NCBI GenBank assembly: GCA_032622095.1
Contig: CP136063.1
Span: 121,786,723-121,850,722, forward strand
Origin: Siphonodentalium dalli
Lineage: Eukaryota > Mollusca > Scaphopoda > Gadilida > Siphonodentaliidae
Reading direction: 5' to 3'
DNA length: 64,000 nt
The notes beneath the pieces were generated by a model that saw nothing but the letters and a program-made list of their open reading frames with translations, ran no database searches and was not told the DNA's origin. The translations under genes and the position numbers were made by a program. Positions 35,364-47,037 of this stretch are shown here, one piece after another; the first letter of the stretch is position 1, and every line of letters begins with the position of its first letter.

Positions 35364-36887
35364 TAGGCATTTTGCTTTTCACGATATTTGTTCGCCGAAA
35401 ACCAGGAAGAAGTTGAGGAGCCGTTATTGTCACTTGCTGCACTCGGCGTGGAGAATGACAAACCTCAGGTTATTTTTGCCCGATACTGATGTTTTTGTTA
35501 TATTCTAAAATAAACTGATTAACTCAGTTATGTGCACAGTTCTATTAAACTACATGCTGCAGTCTACAGCGAAGTGAATCTGCTATGAAGTCGGCGGCCA
35601 TATTGATATTTATTTCATAAATCTGTATTATGGACTCTTCATGCCACAACCGAAGCAAACATGCTATAACATATCTCTGATATACAGTCGGAGAGTGTTA
35701 TGGGGAGCTATGCTGTTAGTCTGTGGGATGTGTTTGTAATTCAATTGTAGTTGCTGGGGCGAGTTGGATGTAGATAGGCTCTCCTCACCGCGACCATCTA
35801 TTAGACGAGGTAACAAGAGTGGTACATGTGCTGACTCACGCCTTGAGGAGTGTGACAATGTCTCAACTATTCAAACGATTTTTGGGTGACGAAACACACA
35901 GATATGCCAAAACAAGAAACTAATGAGTGATATCAATGAAAATTTGACAGATTGAGGTGATTTCTCCATTTTGGACGCCATCTTAAACAAAGATGCATTA
36001 TTTTCATTGTAATTATATGGCAATTCACATATTTAAAGCACTTTTACATTATCTTCATCAGATTCAGTTATTTTCTGTTTAACACTTGGCTAGAATCACA
36101 GAATTGAATTTTGGTTAACTTTCATAGCACATTTTTGAATTCACATTTTAAAGATAGTTGGCAGGAATGAGATCCGAAGTATGACCTATTATGTTGTGGA
36201 AATGGTTGGAAACTAGAATTTATTCAAAATTACGTCGCTATTAGCTACTAATTTCAAACATCAGTTAATGATTCAAGAGGAAAGTGTGAAAAATCATAAA
36301 TTTTGGCAGCCATCTTGGTTTATGGTGGCCACTTTTTCTGTCAAGTGGAAGTATGGTGTATTAGTTTCACAGCAGTGGTGAGATATTAAATTTTCTATCA
36401 TAAATTCACCAGTAACTATTAATTAAACTGACTTTGTGCATACTCTGAAATTTTGGATGGCGGCCATCTTGATGACGTCATAAATCCACCCAGTCGCAAC
36501 CCCCAGGTGTCTAACATTTGTTTTCTGGTGCTTGAGATATCAAGCAACTTCGTTAGCATAGTCGCTATATATCTTCACAAAATGCACACGGGAGTACACA
36601 AGAGCCTCTACTAGTAGCAATAAAAGAAGAGAAAACTCTTTTGGTGACACCGATACAAGAAAATAATGAAATTTCTTCCAGTGTTCGATTAGAAATTTTG
36701 TAGAGGTGTAACTATGAATATCTGGTGTGCTTACGTGGAGATAATAGAATTATCTTGAAATATATGCTCTATTTTCATTTGAAATTCAACAGAGTAGAAA
36801 ATAAATGCACACCGAAAACGGGCATATAACTACCGAGAACTGGACCTGGGACCAAAACGAACTGCATTCAAGTGACTACAGTGTGTA

Positions 36888-37301
36888 AATTCAGACATGT
36901 TATATATTTTCTAATGGCCACTGACATACTTTAACAATGTTTGTCTAGCCTTCCGTCAGTCATGTTCTTAACTTGACTTTTGTGGTAGATATTAAAATTG
37001 ATATTATCCAATTTACCTACTCTTATACTTAGCAAGATTTAATAGTAAATTGCTGTTTTTAATTGCTAATATTAGGGGCACACTGTACTAATGGAACTAT
37101 ACCAAGACTGCCTTGTCATTGTAATATTCCAATTTGAATCTGATTACAAAGTAATTTTAAGCTATAGTCCCTTGTCTTGGGCTGTGTGTATTTTTACTCG
37201 TCATTGAGCTTATTACTATCAATTGATAATCTTGAGAGTCCCCATAGAATGTATGTTTGTCAAAAGTTATCTTTATATATTTTTTTGAGTCTATACATGT
37301 A
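36888..37301. other. No recognisable feature
   Basis: AT-rich spacer between the long-TIR element and a half-copy MITE. Confidence 0.4.
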
Positions 37302-37403
37302 CAGTAATGCTCTAAATAATCAACTCCTTAACCACAGTAGAATTATGGGTAACTTTTCAGGATTTAGTCGGAAATATAGCTTGTTGCCATTCATCGGAAA
37401 GCT
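37302..37403 (+). mobile_element. Foldback MITE family P, copy 5 (left arm only)
   Basis: A clean left arm starts at CAGTAATGC after TA and stops at the centre of the palindrome ('atcggaaagct'). The right arm is absent; the sequence that follows starts 'tattttctgatgg'. Confidence 0.88.
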
Positions 37404-37830
37404 TATTTTCTGATGGTAATTTCTGTACAGCAAGCAGGATTTTTGACTGCAGCCTCGGTCAATGGTGCTTGCTGTTCAAAAGACACCATCTCAGAGAAAA
37501 TATGTTCCATCTTTGTTTTGAACTAAAAAACTGGCACAACAACGTTTAGTTGGAACATTCTGATTACATGCACTATAGGCTATATCTGCAGGTTAAAATT
37601 ATCCAGTTTTGACATTATATGTGCAAATTACCCACCCCTACAACGAAGGGACACAACTGAATCCCCAACAATCTGCTTTTACCAAGTGAGACTCCTCCAA
37701 TCTGTGTCAACCTATCCATTTGTTGCCTACTGACCACCCCATGCCCACACTGCCCCATGACAACAACTAATGCCTGAAATGGATAATGTTAATGTGTTGG
37801 TTTTTGTAAACTGGCCATAATTAAGATGGA
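37404..37830. other. No recognisable feature
   Basis: Spacer without coding potential. Confidence 0.4.
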
Positions 37831-38040
37831 TTTATATCCCTGTGGTTTAACAAACACCAGCGGTACCATTATTAAAATATTTTTAAATATATCTTCTTGC
37901 TTGAATGTTTCATACAGGCAGTGGGTTAATCTCAAATCGCTCGTATTAGCCAAACGCTACAAAATGACAACTTAAAAAAAAATAATAGCACATTTTCTTA
38001 ATAGCATCGTAGCAAAACAACAGGTTTATATAATAATCGC
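37831..38040 (+). repeat. Dispersed repeat family J, copy 1
   Basis: Matches 57,972-58,133 in order and orientation: 'accattattaaaatat', 'cttgaatgtttcatacaggc', 'caaatcgctcgtattagcca', 'aaatgacaactt' and 'ttttcttaatagcatc'. No coding frame is conserved. Confidence 0.7.
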
Positions 38041-38196
38041 ATTATAAAATGACCCAGTGTACTTACAATTGTTCCTATTACTCAAAATAAGGTATGCTTT
38101 TGTCTATGAGTTTCTTGGAAATAGGCCTCCATTATTACCGTCATGAATAACAATGCTCACCTCAACATCAGGAATTAATGCAATGTTATAGATAGT

Positions 38197-38520
38197 ACCA
38201 AAGCTCTCTATAAGTAGAGAGTACTATAAAGCTCTCTATAAGTAGAGAGTACTATTAAGCTATCTATAAGTAGAGAGTACTATAAAGCTCTCTATAAGTA
38301 GAGAGTACTATAAAGCTCTCTATAAGTAGAGAGTACTATAAAGCTCTCTATAAGTAGGGAGTACTATAAAGCTCTCTATAAGTAGCGAGTACTATAAAGC
38401 TCTCTATAAGTAGAGAGTACTATAAAGCTCTCTATAAGTAGGGAGTACTATAAAGCTCTCTATAAGTAGAGAGTACTATAAAGCTCTCTATAAGTAGAGA
38501 GTACTATGAAGCTGTCGTGA
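38197..38520 (+). repeat. 28-bp tandem array of hairpin units, about 11-12 copies
   Basis: Each unit contains CTCTCTATAAGTAGAGAG, two perfect 7-base arms around a 4-base loop, plus 'tactataaag'. Only a few substitutions separate the units, so the array is young. On either strand it could form a row of short hairpins. Confidence 0.95.
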
Positions 38521-39204
38521 GAATCATGTCATGAAGCCACAGTCTGGCCACTTGATTTTGACAGCACTTTTAGTTTGATGCCATATTGTTGGTCCGATGC
38601 TCATTCATTTTCACAATAGCTTCAATGCTTATCTCTTTATAAATTTATCAAGTAATCCAGGGGCCACAGTAGACCCCGAAGCCATGACAAATAGTTTTAG
38701 CAGCTGGCTCAACCAATTTCGCGGCTGGTTAGCTATCTATTAAAGCCATCCTCAGTCGCGACATTTGTGGCTGACGAAATATGGTGGCTCAGCCAGCTGA
38801 GATGTTATCATTCAGCGTATTTTCGTTCCGAAATTGTCCTAACCCCCAGTTATAGATCCCAAGTCCTTCATTTATTTTCGCCATTATGGACAAGCCCAAC
38901 ACCAAAAGAATACGCGTGGTCTGGAATTCTATGGGTTCACCACAAACGCTAAAAAAAACGCATGGATGTACTATGTAGTTTCCCACCTGATCGGTATAAG
39001 TTACATTGGGACTTCTGTCGACTTCAGACTGCTATCATCACTGGCATCTTGCGATATATGCATGCACCATTGAAGGATGAATCCGATAGTAATGATATAT
39101 AATATTTCAAACTATTTTCTATTCTATTCTACAGGTTTAATATGTGCATATATTGATAAATGCCTGCAATGTCTGAGTCGTGTCGAAATAAGCAATTTAT
39201 ATTT
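38521..39204. other. No recognisable feature
   Basis: Spacer of average composition. Short overlapping frames on opposite strands near 38,770-38,990 cannot both be real and carry no motif. Confidence 0.4.
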
Positions 39205-39312
39205 TAACTCTTTCAAGTTTCAATACTGAATGGATGTCCCCATTCAGTTATATGAAAGCATGCATTGGAATAGTCTATTCCACATTGAGAGGCCCGGGTG
39301 TTCTGATAATAT
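39205..39312 (+). repeat. Family Q fragment
   Basis: 'ttaactctttcaag', 'attggaatagtctattcc' and 'gtgttctgataat' follow the family Q order; only the left part is present. Confidence 0.5.
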
Positions 39313-39482
39313 AACAACCAAGCAGTGTCCATGCGTGTATGCCGATTATATATAGGCAATGCGGTTTAGTTCTTTGCGATTCACAGTAGGGTTGTGCTTG
39401 ACGTATAAGCCCATGCACACGGCTCAGCCATTTCACAATTCCGGTGGCGGAATTTTTTTCATGTGGCTGACGTTCGGATAAT

Positions 39483-39564
39483 ATGGCTGGTGGCGGCGGC
39501 GTGCGATGGCGGCTTCGGGCTCTAGGCCACAGCTTCATAAAATGGAACCTGAATCATGTGGAGG
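39483..39564 (+). CDS. Possible 5' exon with CpG-rich start region
   Basis: A locally GC- and CpG-rich stretch contains two ATG codons in different frames. The second (39,506) has a strong context, G at -3 and G at +4, and begins MAASGSRPQLHK. Both lead to a splice donor GAGG/GTAAGA at 39,565. Without splicing the second frame stops at the next codon, so if this is coding it must be spliced here. Joined to the acceptor at 40,392, both frames close after 17-21 further codons. The exon would then supply only a short upstream reading frame or 5' UTR to the plus-strand transcript proposed downstream. Transcription is inferred, not seen. Confidence 0.3.
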
Positions 39565-40392
39565 GTAAGAGGTGCAGTTCATCTGCCTTCTCTGATCCTG
39601 ATAATTTCAATGAAAGGGTACAGTCCCCACCAGAAAGGAAATCTTTAAGTACTGGTACATCGATCCACAACCAATGGAAACTATAAATTTAGCTTTTTTT
39701 TAGACACAAAGAGACGCTAATTGGTCATTGTCCTATGGTCAGCTCTTGTCCTTTTTGCATGTGTTATAGATTGATTCATATAGTTTGGGACAAAAGATGC
39801 CTTGAAATTTATGTACTCTGTTAACCAGTCTGGTTCAACTGTCAGGCAAACGTTTCAAACCAAATATCCATATTAAAAGTACTGATTTAGGTACTATGAA
39901 TCTTGTCAAAGATGGATAACTCTATTCTCAACACCACATTTTTAGCTCGCAAAGTATTACAGATAGTTTCATAATAGAGGAAGCAGAGAAAATATTCCCT
40001 TACTTGTGCTTAATATTAGTGTGGTGCTGGAAGTATCCGAGGGTGAAGAGGGTACCATATTGATTCAGGGTTGAACGTAAATCCTGAAAAAAGACAGAAT
40101 TGTGCTACTTTTACAGTATTTTTTCATGCACAGATATTAAATTCATATTATTTTATCAAAATTGAAATAGTTGCTGTCTTCTGGGCATTGAGTGATGCAC
40201 AGAAGGGCATTGTCTGCAATCCATATGCCCAACCTATTCAGCCATTATTTAACTAATACTCCTCATATCAAATGTTTTAAACTTTTTTTTAATATTTTAA
40301 CTCTTTTTTTTGTAAAATGTGCAAATGTTGTCTTTTTTTAAATTGTTTTTTTAATATTCCCATCTCCTAACCATTCCTTTTTTCCATTCCAG

Positions 40393-41325
40393 ATTGTATT
40401 GGATTGACAGATCAACCACCAGCATCGAAGACGAAGATTAACCTTACATGTTCCTAACCAATCAGAAACATCATCCTTAAACATTCAAGTTAAAAAATGA
40501 CTGATATTTTCCTCTAAATGCTCACATAGTGGTGCTATTCCAATACTGTGAACATCAGCTGATTATCACAGACGATATGTCCTCAAATTAATACCCGAAG
40601 TGTTGTTGCTATTGTAGAATACGAAACTGGATGTTTATCAAGGAAGCCATTATAAAACTCAGTGCTTTGTTATAATTTGAAAACCCTGTTGATTCTGACA
40701 GACATACTAAGTGTCACCTTGAAAGCTTTTCATTTTGTGAAGGATCCCAATTGAATTTCGTTTCCTTCTCTCAAGAGGCTCGGGAAGAACAGATAAATGC
40801 ACTTATGACATTGATGCAATAATAAATGAATCTTCTAATGCTACACGATGATCAACAAAAAATAACTCTGAATATATTAATGAACATTTACATTTTTGCT
40901 AGCGCTGGATTTAAGGAAAGTATTTCACCTAATACATGATATGACATCAATCAACAGACAAGTAAACTCACTACATGACATTGTGACATAGAATAATATT
41001 TAATTTTGTTGGATGCCTTTCCATTTGTGAACATCAGGACATTAGTTTTGGATGCCGATTTCCTAACCTGAGAAGTGAAATCTTAACTCCTGTCATTTTC
41101 CTGGAAATCTTCAAACAGTCGAGACTAACGTGTAACTAGCTCCACCTGGAGTTGGACTATAGTGACTTCACAAACAATATTCCTTCAAATGCCTCAAGTG
41201 GATCCAAAAAAAATTTTCAAGAGCGAAAGTGTTACTATTGCTATGCATCAGCCACCGCGACTACCTCGTGTTATGAGCACAAGTGTCTTAAGAATTCCTA
41301 AACATAGAAATAGTTTCTGGAATCG
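40393..41325 (+). other. Candidate exon: 5' UTR plus first coding segment
   Basis: A long polypyrimidine tract (about 40,262-40,390) ends in 'tttttccattccag' at 40,392, a strong 3' splice site, and a consensus donor G/GTAAGT begins at 41,326. The roughly 930-base interval would be a single exon with about 800 bases of leader before the ATG at 41,189. The leader has stops in all frames. Its extent depends on the two splice sites being used together. Confidence 0.4.
41189..41325 (+). CDS. Candidate first coding exon, product unknown
   Basis: ATG at 41,189 (context 'ttcaaATGc') opens a frame of 45 codons plus two bases that ends exactly at AATCG/GTAAGT, a consensus splice donor. The frame would stop at TAA one codon into the intron, so splicing is required. 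The peptide starts MPQVDPKKIFKSES and ends RIPKHRNSFWN; it is basic, Pro- and Ser-rich and has no signal peptide or membrane segment. This looks like the disordered N-terminus of a larger cytosolic or membrane-anchored protein. I could not find the next exon in the window, so the rest of the gene may lie behind a long intron to the right. I do not recognise the family. Confidence 0.45.
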
Positions 41326-42225
41326 GTAAGTTATAGCCACAGTATCTAATGTCTATTAGTTTAAATGACGGCAATAATTTATTATTAAAATGTCTATATT
41401 ATACGCCTGTTGACTGCCTTGGGGAGGAATAATGAAAATTATTATATACATAGAGTTCACATTGGGTGATACTGTCATTTGATTGGATACTGAGCGCGAT
41501 CATTTGCCTGAGAGTAGCTTGACCATTGCCCGAGAAGCAAACTATCACCCAGGATATAGTCTTTGAACAGTTGGTGCAAGTCATCACTGGTCAGATTAAA
41601 GTCATCGTAAGTAATTATTATAAACCACATCAGAAGATTCTATAAACCTGAGTGGAAAGCCACCATTACTGGGGATACTCGGTGATGAGCACTTTAATGC
41701 AGGAATAATAGTCTTAAACCAGCTGTTTGTGATATGCCTCTTTGCTGATTTTGCACAATAAAGCAGACTCTGGCTATTTACGTAAATTTGTGTTGTGATT
41801 TATAGTAAAAGGGTAGACGTGTAATTCTTCTCTGTGGATGTTTATTATTACAAATTTTAGTTATTTCAATTTGGTGTACACAAATAATTAAAAAGATCAA
41901 ACTCTTAAGTGGAATCATTGACAGTTCCACTGCCATGAAAATAGAGGATCCTTATTCGCATCATAAAAATACATTTTATATCAAATTCAGCAGGCATTCA
42001 AATAAAGTTGATGTATAAATTTTTTTTTTAAAAGTGTTCATATAGTATTCATTATGTGTTCAAACAGAAGATGGAACTTAAACTTTATATAGTTCTATCA
42101 CCCACATTGAAAATATATTAGTGCTACTCACATCCAATTTTGTACCTACGTCCTGTAGGTGAACAATTATATTATGACAATAAATTCAGTGTACACCTCA
42201 TACGCAATCATTTCATGAAGACTTG
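41326..42225 (+). other. Putative intron; nothing else recognised
   Basis: AT-rich sequence after the donor at 41,326. No convincing downstream exon was seen. Confidence 0.35.
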
Positions 42226-42395
42226 ATATATAGAGGATCTCACATGAGTTCCTATTTTATACGGAATTTATCAACCGAGTTCACTAACTTCGATTTGAGC
42301 CGAGGTTTACCGAGGCTCAAATAGAATTTAGAGGACGAGGTTGATAAATTACGTATAAAATAGGACGAGTGTGAGATACCTTTTATCACATGATC
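42226..42395. mobile_element. Palindromic MITE family R, copy 2
   Basis: Arms 'gagttcctattttatacgga', 'atttatcaacc' and 'tttgagccg' are mirrored by 'cggctcaaat' type text, 'ggttgataaat' and 'tataaaataggac'. Outer edges resemble the copy at 8,637-8,812. Confidence 0.75.
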
Positions 42396-43084
42396 AAATA
42401 AACCCGAAGCAACGCGAAATATTCATCGAAAACAACAATCATAAACTACAGCGATCGCAAGTTATCTGAAGAACGCTGTGACGTCATCGCACGCGCTGGT
42501 ATTAAACGTGTCTATTACCGATAATTATGAAACTGCTTTTATGGCCAAATTATGTGATAAAATTGCTTCTCAGAAATTCACTCAACAGTCTTGTGAAATT
42601 TCATCTCATAATAGCTATAGAGTTATCATAGTATGCTGTCGAGACATTAGCAATCAATAAACAAATGCTTAGCTTCTTGGTAGAGTTATCCTTCCTCATT
42701 TGTATGTTCCTCCAGTCTGGGTCCAGCAGTTTCCATTTACAAACAATAAATTATTTCCCATAGGCGACAGTGTTAGCTATGTTAAAGTCCCGCCAGCAAT
42801 AGTTTAAACCTATTTGAATTTCAAATGGTCAATTTTTGCAAAGAACATCACCTGATGCACCATTTGGTGAAAACCAAAACACCCATTTCTGAGTTTTTTT
42901 TAAATACTAAACTCTTGCACAACTACCACACAATCGGAACAAAAATCATCAGCATATATTTATCCTGACCCCTTCCACAAATTTGGGACCCTGTCAGACT
43001 TCTTTTCTCGCAATGCGGATTCTAGCCAATTCAAGAAGCATAACTATTTGTCATGTCATGGAGTCCTTTCATTATTAAATGGTT
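42396..43084. other. No recognisable feature
   Basis: Spacer. A 60-codon frame at 42,478-42,660 is without motif. Confidence 0.4.
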
Positions 43085-43290
43085 GCTCTGGTGGCTTAAC
43101 CAATTTTATACTGAATACTCATTGACGAGTAGTTCCCTCGGTAAATGTTCAGATGATAAGTTCAACAAATGACCATAATAAGTTCCAACAGTTCACTTGT
43201 ATTATCTTTCGTCATACTGCCGTCTGCTCATTTTTCCTGAGCAACCCTCCAAATGAATAATAGACCATTCCAATATTTCAGGGTTTCCGC
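43085..43290 (-). mobile_element. Family Q copy on the minus strand
   Basis: In reverse complement it reads 'attggaatggtctattattc', then 'atttggagggttgctcagg', then 'gttgaacttatcatctgaac', the same order as the plus-strand copy at 18,945. Confidence 0.6.
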
Positions 43291-43574
43291 CAGGCCGGCT
43301 GCGGGTCCGTCCCACGGACCCATTCCCCTCGCAGATGATCTGTTTGATTCATACATGTACCAAAAGTCAGTAGCAATATGTCATAAAAAATCCGGCTGCA
43401 ACGGGAGTTCGGGGGGTTAAACAGAATACTGGTGAAAAAGCGGGTCAATTGAGCACAGTGTGTTACCAGTACAGCGTAACCCTTTGAAATCAAAGTGCCA
43501 AAACTACAACGTAATGTTTGGTGCGCATTGAAATAGCGACGTTATATACAACATAATAAATGTCACGGCAACAT

Positions 43575-43800
43575 CAAAGAATGTCGGGACTGCCGAGTAC
43601 GGATATTATTTTGCACGGGATTTCTGTGGTTGAAACTACTCAGCTCGGAGATCCCGTGCTATCGTACGATTACATAATTTGATCAAAGAATGCCGAATTG
43701 CTGAGTTAGGCAGAGTAGGGATCAACATACGCCAACAGGCGGTTCTCCTACCAAAGGAGGTATCTACCTCCGAGATCCCGTGCTATCGTACTATTATAAT
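43575..43800 (+). repeat. Two-unit direct repeat with internal inverted words
   Basis: 'gagatcccgtgctatcgtac' occurs at about 43,648 and again at about 43,769, with 'aagaatgtcgggactgccga' and 'aagaatgccgaattgctgag' heading the two units. Within the first unit gcacgggat (43,613) and atcccgtgc (43,651) are inverted, so it can fold. Origin unknown. Confidence 0.65.
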
Positions 43801-44249
43801 ATGACAAACCCTGCAGTATATATGACGTCACAGCGCACAAATAGTTTTACGATTGACAGAATACATGGAATATATCAGTTTCATTTTCACGGAAGCTACT
43901 TGAAATTCTAGGAAATACTTAATTCAATTCTCCCAGCTAGGTATTATTGGACAATGCATAGATGCTTTTTAGTGTTTAGTTTCATTATACCTGTCGGAAT
44001 CTTATTGTAAGTTAAAAAAAATTAAACACTGTAACCTGTAGCTTGATATAGTCTTCAATCAGACGGCAGTCTTACGTGCGTAATTACATGGATACCATCA
44101 ACAGAATTAATGCAACCACAGAAAATGATCGACTTGCGTTGGATTGCTTTGTGGGACACTCAGGTGCAAGGAAATGGCTACTTTTCAGTGTCAACTAACA
44201 AAATATTCAAAACGGGACCTATTGTCTTATTGGCTGTGTGTCTGATGTC
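43801..44249. other. No recognisable feature
   Basis: Spacer; a plus-strand frame from 44,110 runs into the degenerate array that follows and has no motif. Confidence 0.35.
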
Positions 44250-44790
44250 CGCCAATTCCTTTTTTTTTGGTTTTCGGATGATAATGTTAGTATTAAAGTC
44301 TGAACTGAATTCAATGAAATTTGGTATGTGTGTTTACAAGCATAACATACAGGTCTAGTTCAAATTTGGGTCCTGCCGTTCAATTGTCGTCAGAGTTATG
44401 GCCCTTTGTTGAAATTAGCACAGTTTTGTTTTTCCACGATGCTCTTGTCCATTCTGTAGTGATTTCTCTTTGTTCATTTAGAAATGTTTTTTGTCTGTCT
44501 GAGCAGATCTCAATCATATAGTTTATCAGATCTTTGTGAAATTTGGTATGGATGTTGGCGATCAGGAGGGCTCTGATAGAAGTGTCCAATTGTGTTGCTT
44601 AAATTCTCCGTTCGAGAGTTATTTCTCATTAGTCATCTGGAAATGTCCATCAAAGCTCATATCTCAGCCAAAGAATATCGGATCTCGATGAAATTTTATA
44701 AGAATGTTGGCTTGAACTTGAAAAGAGCCAATTTACGTGATCGAGAATGGTCAATGTAATTTCTCTATTCTGTGTATGGCCACACAAGGC
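44250..44790 (+). repeat. Degenerate array of 'gaaatttggtatg' units
   Basis: 'gaaatttggtatgtgtgttt', 'gaaatttggtatggatgttg' and 'gaaattttataagaatgttg' recur with associated 'gagttatggccct'-like text. They resemble the internal units of the element at 12.4-14.4 kb and of the repeat at 2.5-3.0 kb. Confidence 0.5.
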
Positions 44791-44813
44791 AGTATGTCAT
44801 GTGGGGGTATGTA

Positions 44814-44961
44814 CAGTAATGCCCTAAATAATCAACGTTTTAACAACAAACTCACTGAGAGCTTTCGGATGAATGGCAACAAGCCATATTTCTGACTAAA
44901 ACCTGAAACATTACCCATAATTCTGCTGTGGTTAAGGAGTCGATTATTTAAGGCATTACTG
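44814..44961. mobile_element. Foldback MITE family P, copy 6
   Basis: Flanked by TA (44,812-44,813 and 44,962-44,963). The right arm is complete, but the left arm retains only its first 25-30 bases before the centre, so an internal deletion removed most of it. Confidence 0.88.
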
Positions 44962-44963
44962 TA

Positions 44964-45780
44964 CTCGCCCAGCTCTCATTCATAAGCTTTATTGCTTTAT
45001 AATGTTTCTACAAAGTTGAAGAAATTTATCAGCTCAACAAGATAAAGGGCACTGTTTAAATTCGAATTTAATTTGAGACGGCTTGTTATGTATACATAAT
45101 TTGGTAAGAGGTATGTTAAAACATACCTATGTGGAAAATTTCCAAAGAAATTCATCGATATAGCTGGATATAGCACTGAAAATATGTGTTTTGTTTCTTA
45201 TATTTATCGATAAATTTGATATCATTTCGTTTGTGCCCATTCAATTATTTTAAGACAGCGGTCACATAAAATTTCTACTTTAGACCATGGGACGAAAATA
45301 TAGAGCTGTCGTTACTCTGAAATTTCTATGGCACTAAGTAATTTTGATGATTAAACAGAAGAGAATGCAGTGCATTTATATATAATAAGTTTAAATAGTT
45401 TCATGTTAAGTTAAATGCAATTTACCTTTTCCGGACATTCCGTTTCCGATTCCAGAAGTCCGATGAATACAAGTGGCACAGTTTTTGTTAGGGGACCGTA
45501 CATTGTGTTCAAAGTTGTATATTTTGTGACTTCAATGCATCTTTCTGGGATAAATAATGCTTGTAGAAAGGTAGTTCAGGTATTTACAACCTATTTTGAT
45601 AGCGGGAATAATTCAAAAGGTAATATATTTACGTGTATAAATTTTGGAGTGCAAACTGCCATGTTGTAACAAAAACCACATTGGATATATACAGATAATT
45701 AATATACAAAGCAATCCAGATTAGTATGGTACTCAGTGTCTGTGGATTTCTGGAATGCTTTATAGATGAGACAAATACAT
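44964..45780. other. No gene recognised
   Basis: AT-rich spacer. The 84-codon plus-strand frame at 45,415-45,669 has a mixed composition but no recognised motif or splice sites. Confidence 0.4.
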
Positions 45781-45826
45781 TAAATTAATTAAATTAATTA
45801 AATTAATTAAATTAATTAAATTAAAT
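45781..45826 (+). repeat. 9-bp microsatellite (taaattaat)n
   Basis: Five near-perfect units. Confidence 0.95.
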
Positions 45827-46299
45827 GTATATCATATGAAGCTTTTAAGGCCATATCAGATTAAAACTACTATAAATTATAAATGAACTCATCATTTCTC
45901 CCACATAAGAAAACAACGTTAGCCAGTTAAAATTTGACTGAGCACAATATCATCTTTTAAATTAGAAAATGGCAGGCAGAACTGGGAGATTTGTTATGCT
46001 GCCCAAGATGTTACATCAAGGGACAATCTATTTTCTCTAGATCGAGTATTAGGCAGAAATCCAATACAGCTGGAAGACAATTGATCGATCCAGAGGCCGT
46101 CCTTAACGTGTGTGACAAATGCCAGTTAATACAAATCCGACTGCCATTTAATATGGAGCCACAGTCCTGTAGAAAAACTGATTTGTTCTCGCCATGGCTT
46201 GATTACTACATATGACATTTAACAGTAGACTAGATAAGTTAGCTGATCCAATCCCGATGACATCGCTGGCAGGACTGTATAGTGGTATTTGTTTTTACA
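45827..46299. other. No gene recognised
   Basis: A 74-codon plus-strand frame at 45,991-46,215 contains a CPRC and a CDKC pair, which could suggest metal binding. There is no supporting splice or start context, so it is not called. Confidence 0.35.
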
Positions 46300-46580
46300 T
46301 ATATGAGGAGACTTCATCTCCATGCATCTGAACTGTAATCAAGGCTTATTTGCTTATTTGCTGAAACTTGGTTGGGCTCCATGCATCAGAATTGAAGCTC
46401 ATTTGCATATTTTCTGAGATTTGACTGGGCTCCATACAAATTAAAGAATTGTACATGAGGCTTATTTGTATGTTTGTTGTAACTTTAATAGTATGTTCCA
46501 TGCATTAGAGCTGTACATGTTTATTTGCATATATTAATATTCCTTCATCAAATATATATGATGGGACTCTCCATGCATAA
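46300..46580 (+). repeat. Degenerate ~60-bp tandem repeat
   Basis: Units of 'ctccatgcatctgaactgta' then 'ggcttatttgcttatttgct' recur near 46,320, 46,380, 46,430 and 46,500 with much divergence. Confidence 0.6.
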
Positions 46581-46667
46581 GAGGTATGACTGTGCGTCCG
46601 ATCACCTCATTGACCCAAACAGACAAATGGGATAAACTGTAAAAATAATTTTTATAATTACATTTTG

Positions 46668-47037
46668 CAAAATCAATCTTAAAGATACGGGCGGCTTTCC
46701 CTGTGGGTATAACTGTTAAAATAGTCACATCCACTAAAACCGCCATAAATAGAAAGAATATTATGTAATAGACAGATGTTGTTCTTTATATATCAATCAT
46801 AAATATCATTTAGATTGCATGTTATTGTCACGTTTGTACCCTTGGTTATGTAAACAAACATAAAAAAAAGTTACGTCACGATTGTTTATAGACAAACTCT
46901 CGGAAATACCGTATCGTCCAATGAAAATGTTCCGTTGCATAGATAAAATTATTGGCGCAATCAACAATCGCATTCAGATCACATCAAATTGTATTTTAAT
47001 CAACCCATTCTACCCGCTGTCAGTTCAAAATCAAGCT
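46668..47037. repeat. Dispersed repeat family H, copy 2
   Basis: Pairs with 14,398-14,773, same orientation, continuous by eye over about 370 bases with scattered substitutions and few indels. Confidence 0.75.

Larger units (their letters stand above)
31603..36887. mobile_element. Decayed ~5.3-kb element with long terminal inverted repeats
   Basis: The left arm (31,603-about 32,850) and right arm (about 35,915-36,887) match as reverse complements over about 1 kb with many small gaps. Landmarks run in mirrored order: 'cacactctgtaatcacttga'/'tcaagtgactacagtgtg', 'ctcggcagttatatg'/'catataactaccgag', 'agtagaggctctt'/'aagagcctctactag', 'ggtggatttatgacgtcat'/'atgacgtcataaatccacc', and 'tttctttgatatcactc'/'gagtgatatcaatgaaaa'. 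The left arm has two extra blocks of roughly 90-150 bases. The centre is about 3 kb, partly a second diverged copy of left-arm sequence (33,000-33,540). No transposase, integrase or polymerase motif was recognised, and flanking target duplications could not be fixed. Confidence 0.8.

Noticed and set aside
45991-46215. Cys-pair-containing frame (CPRC, CDKC) as a zinc-finger exon
   Set aside because: Spacing does not match a zinc-finger class I know, and there are no convincing splice sites or start context.
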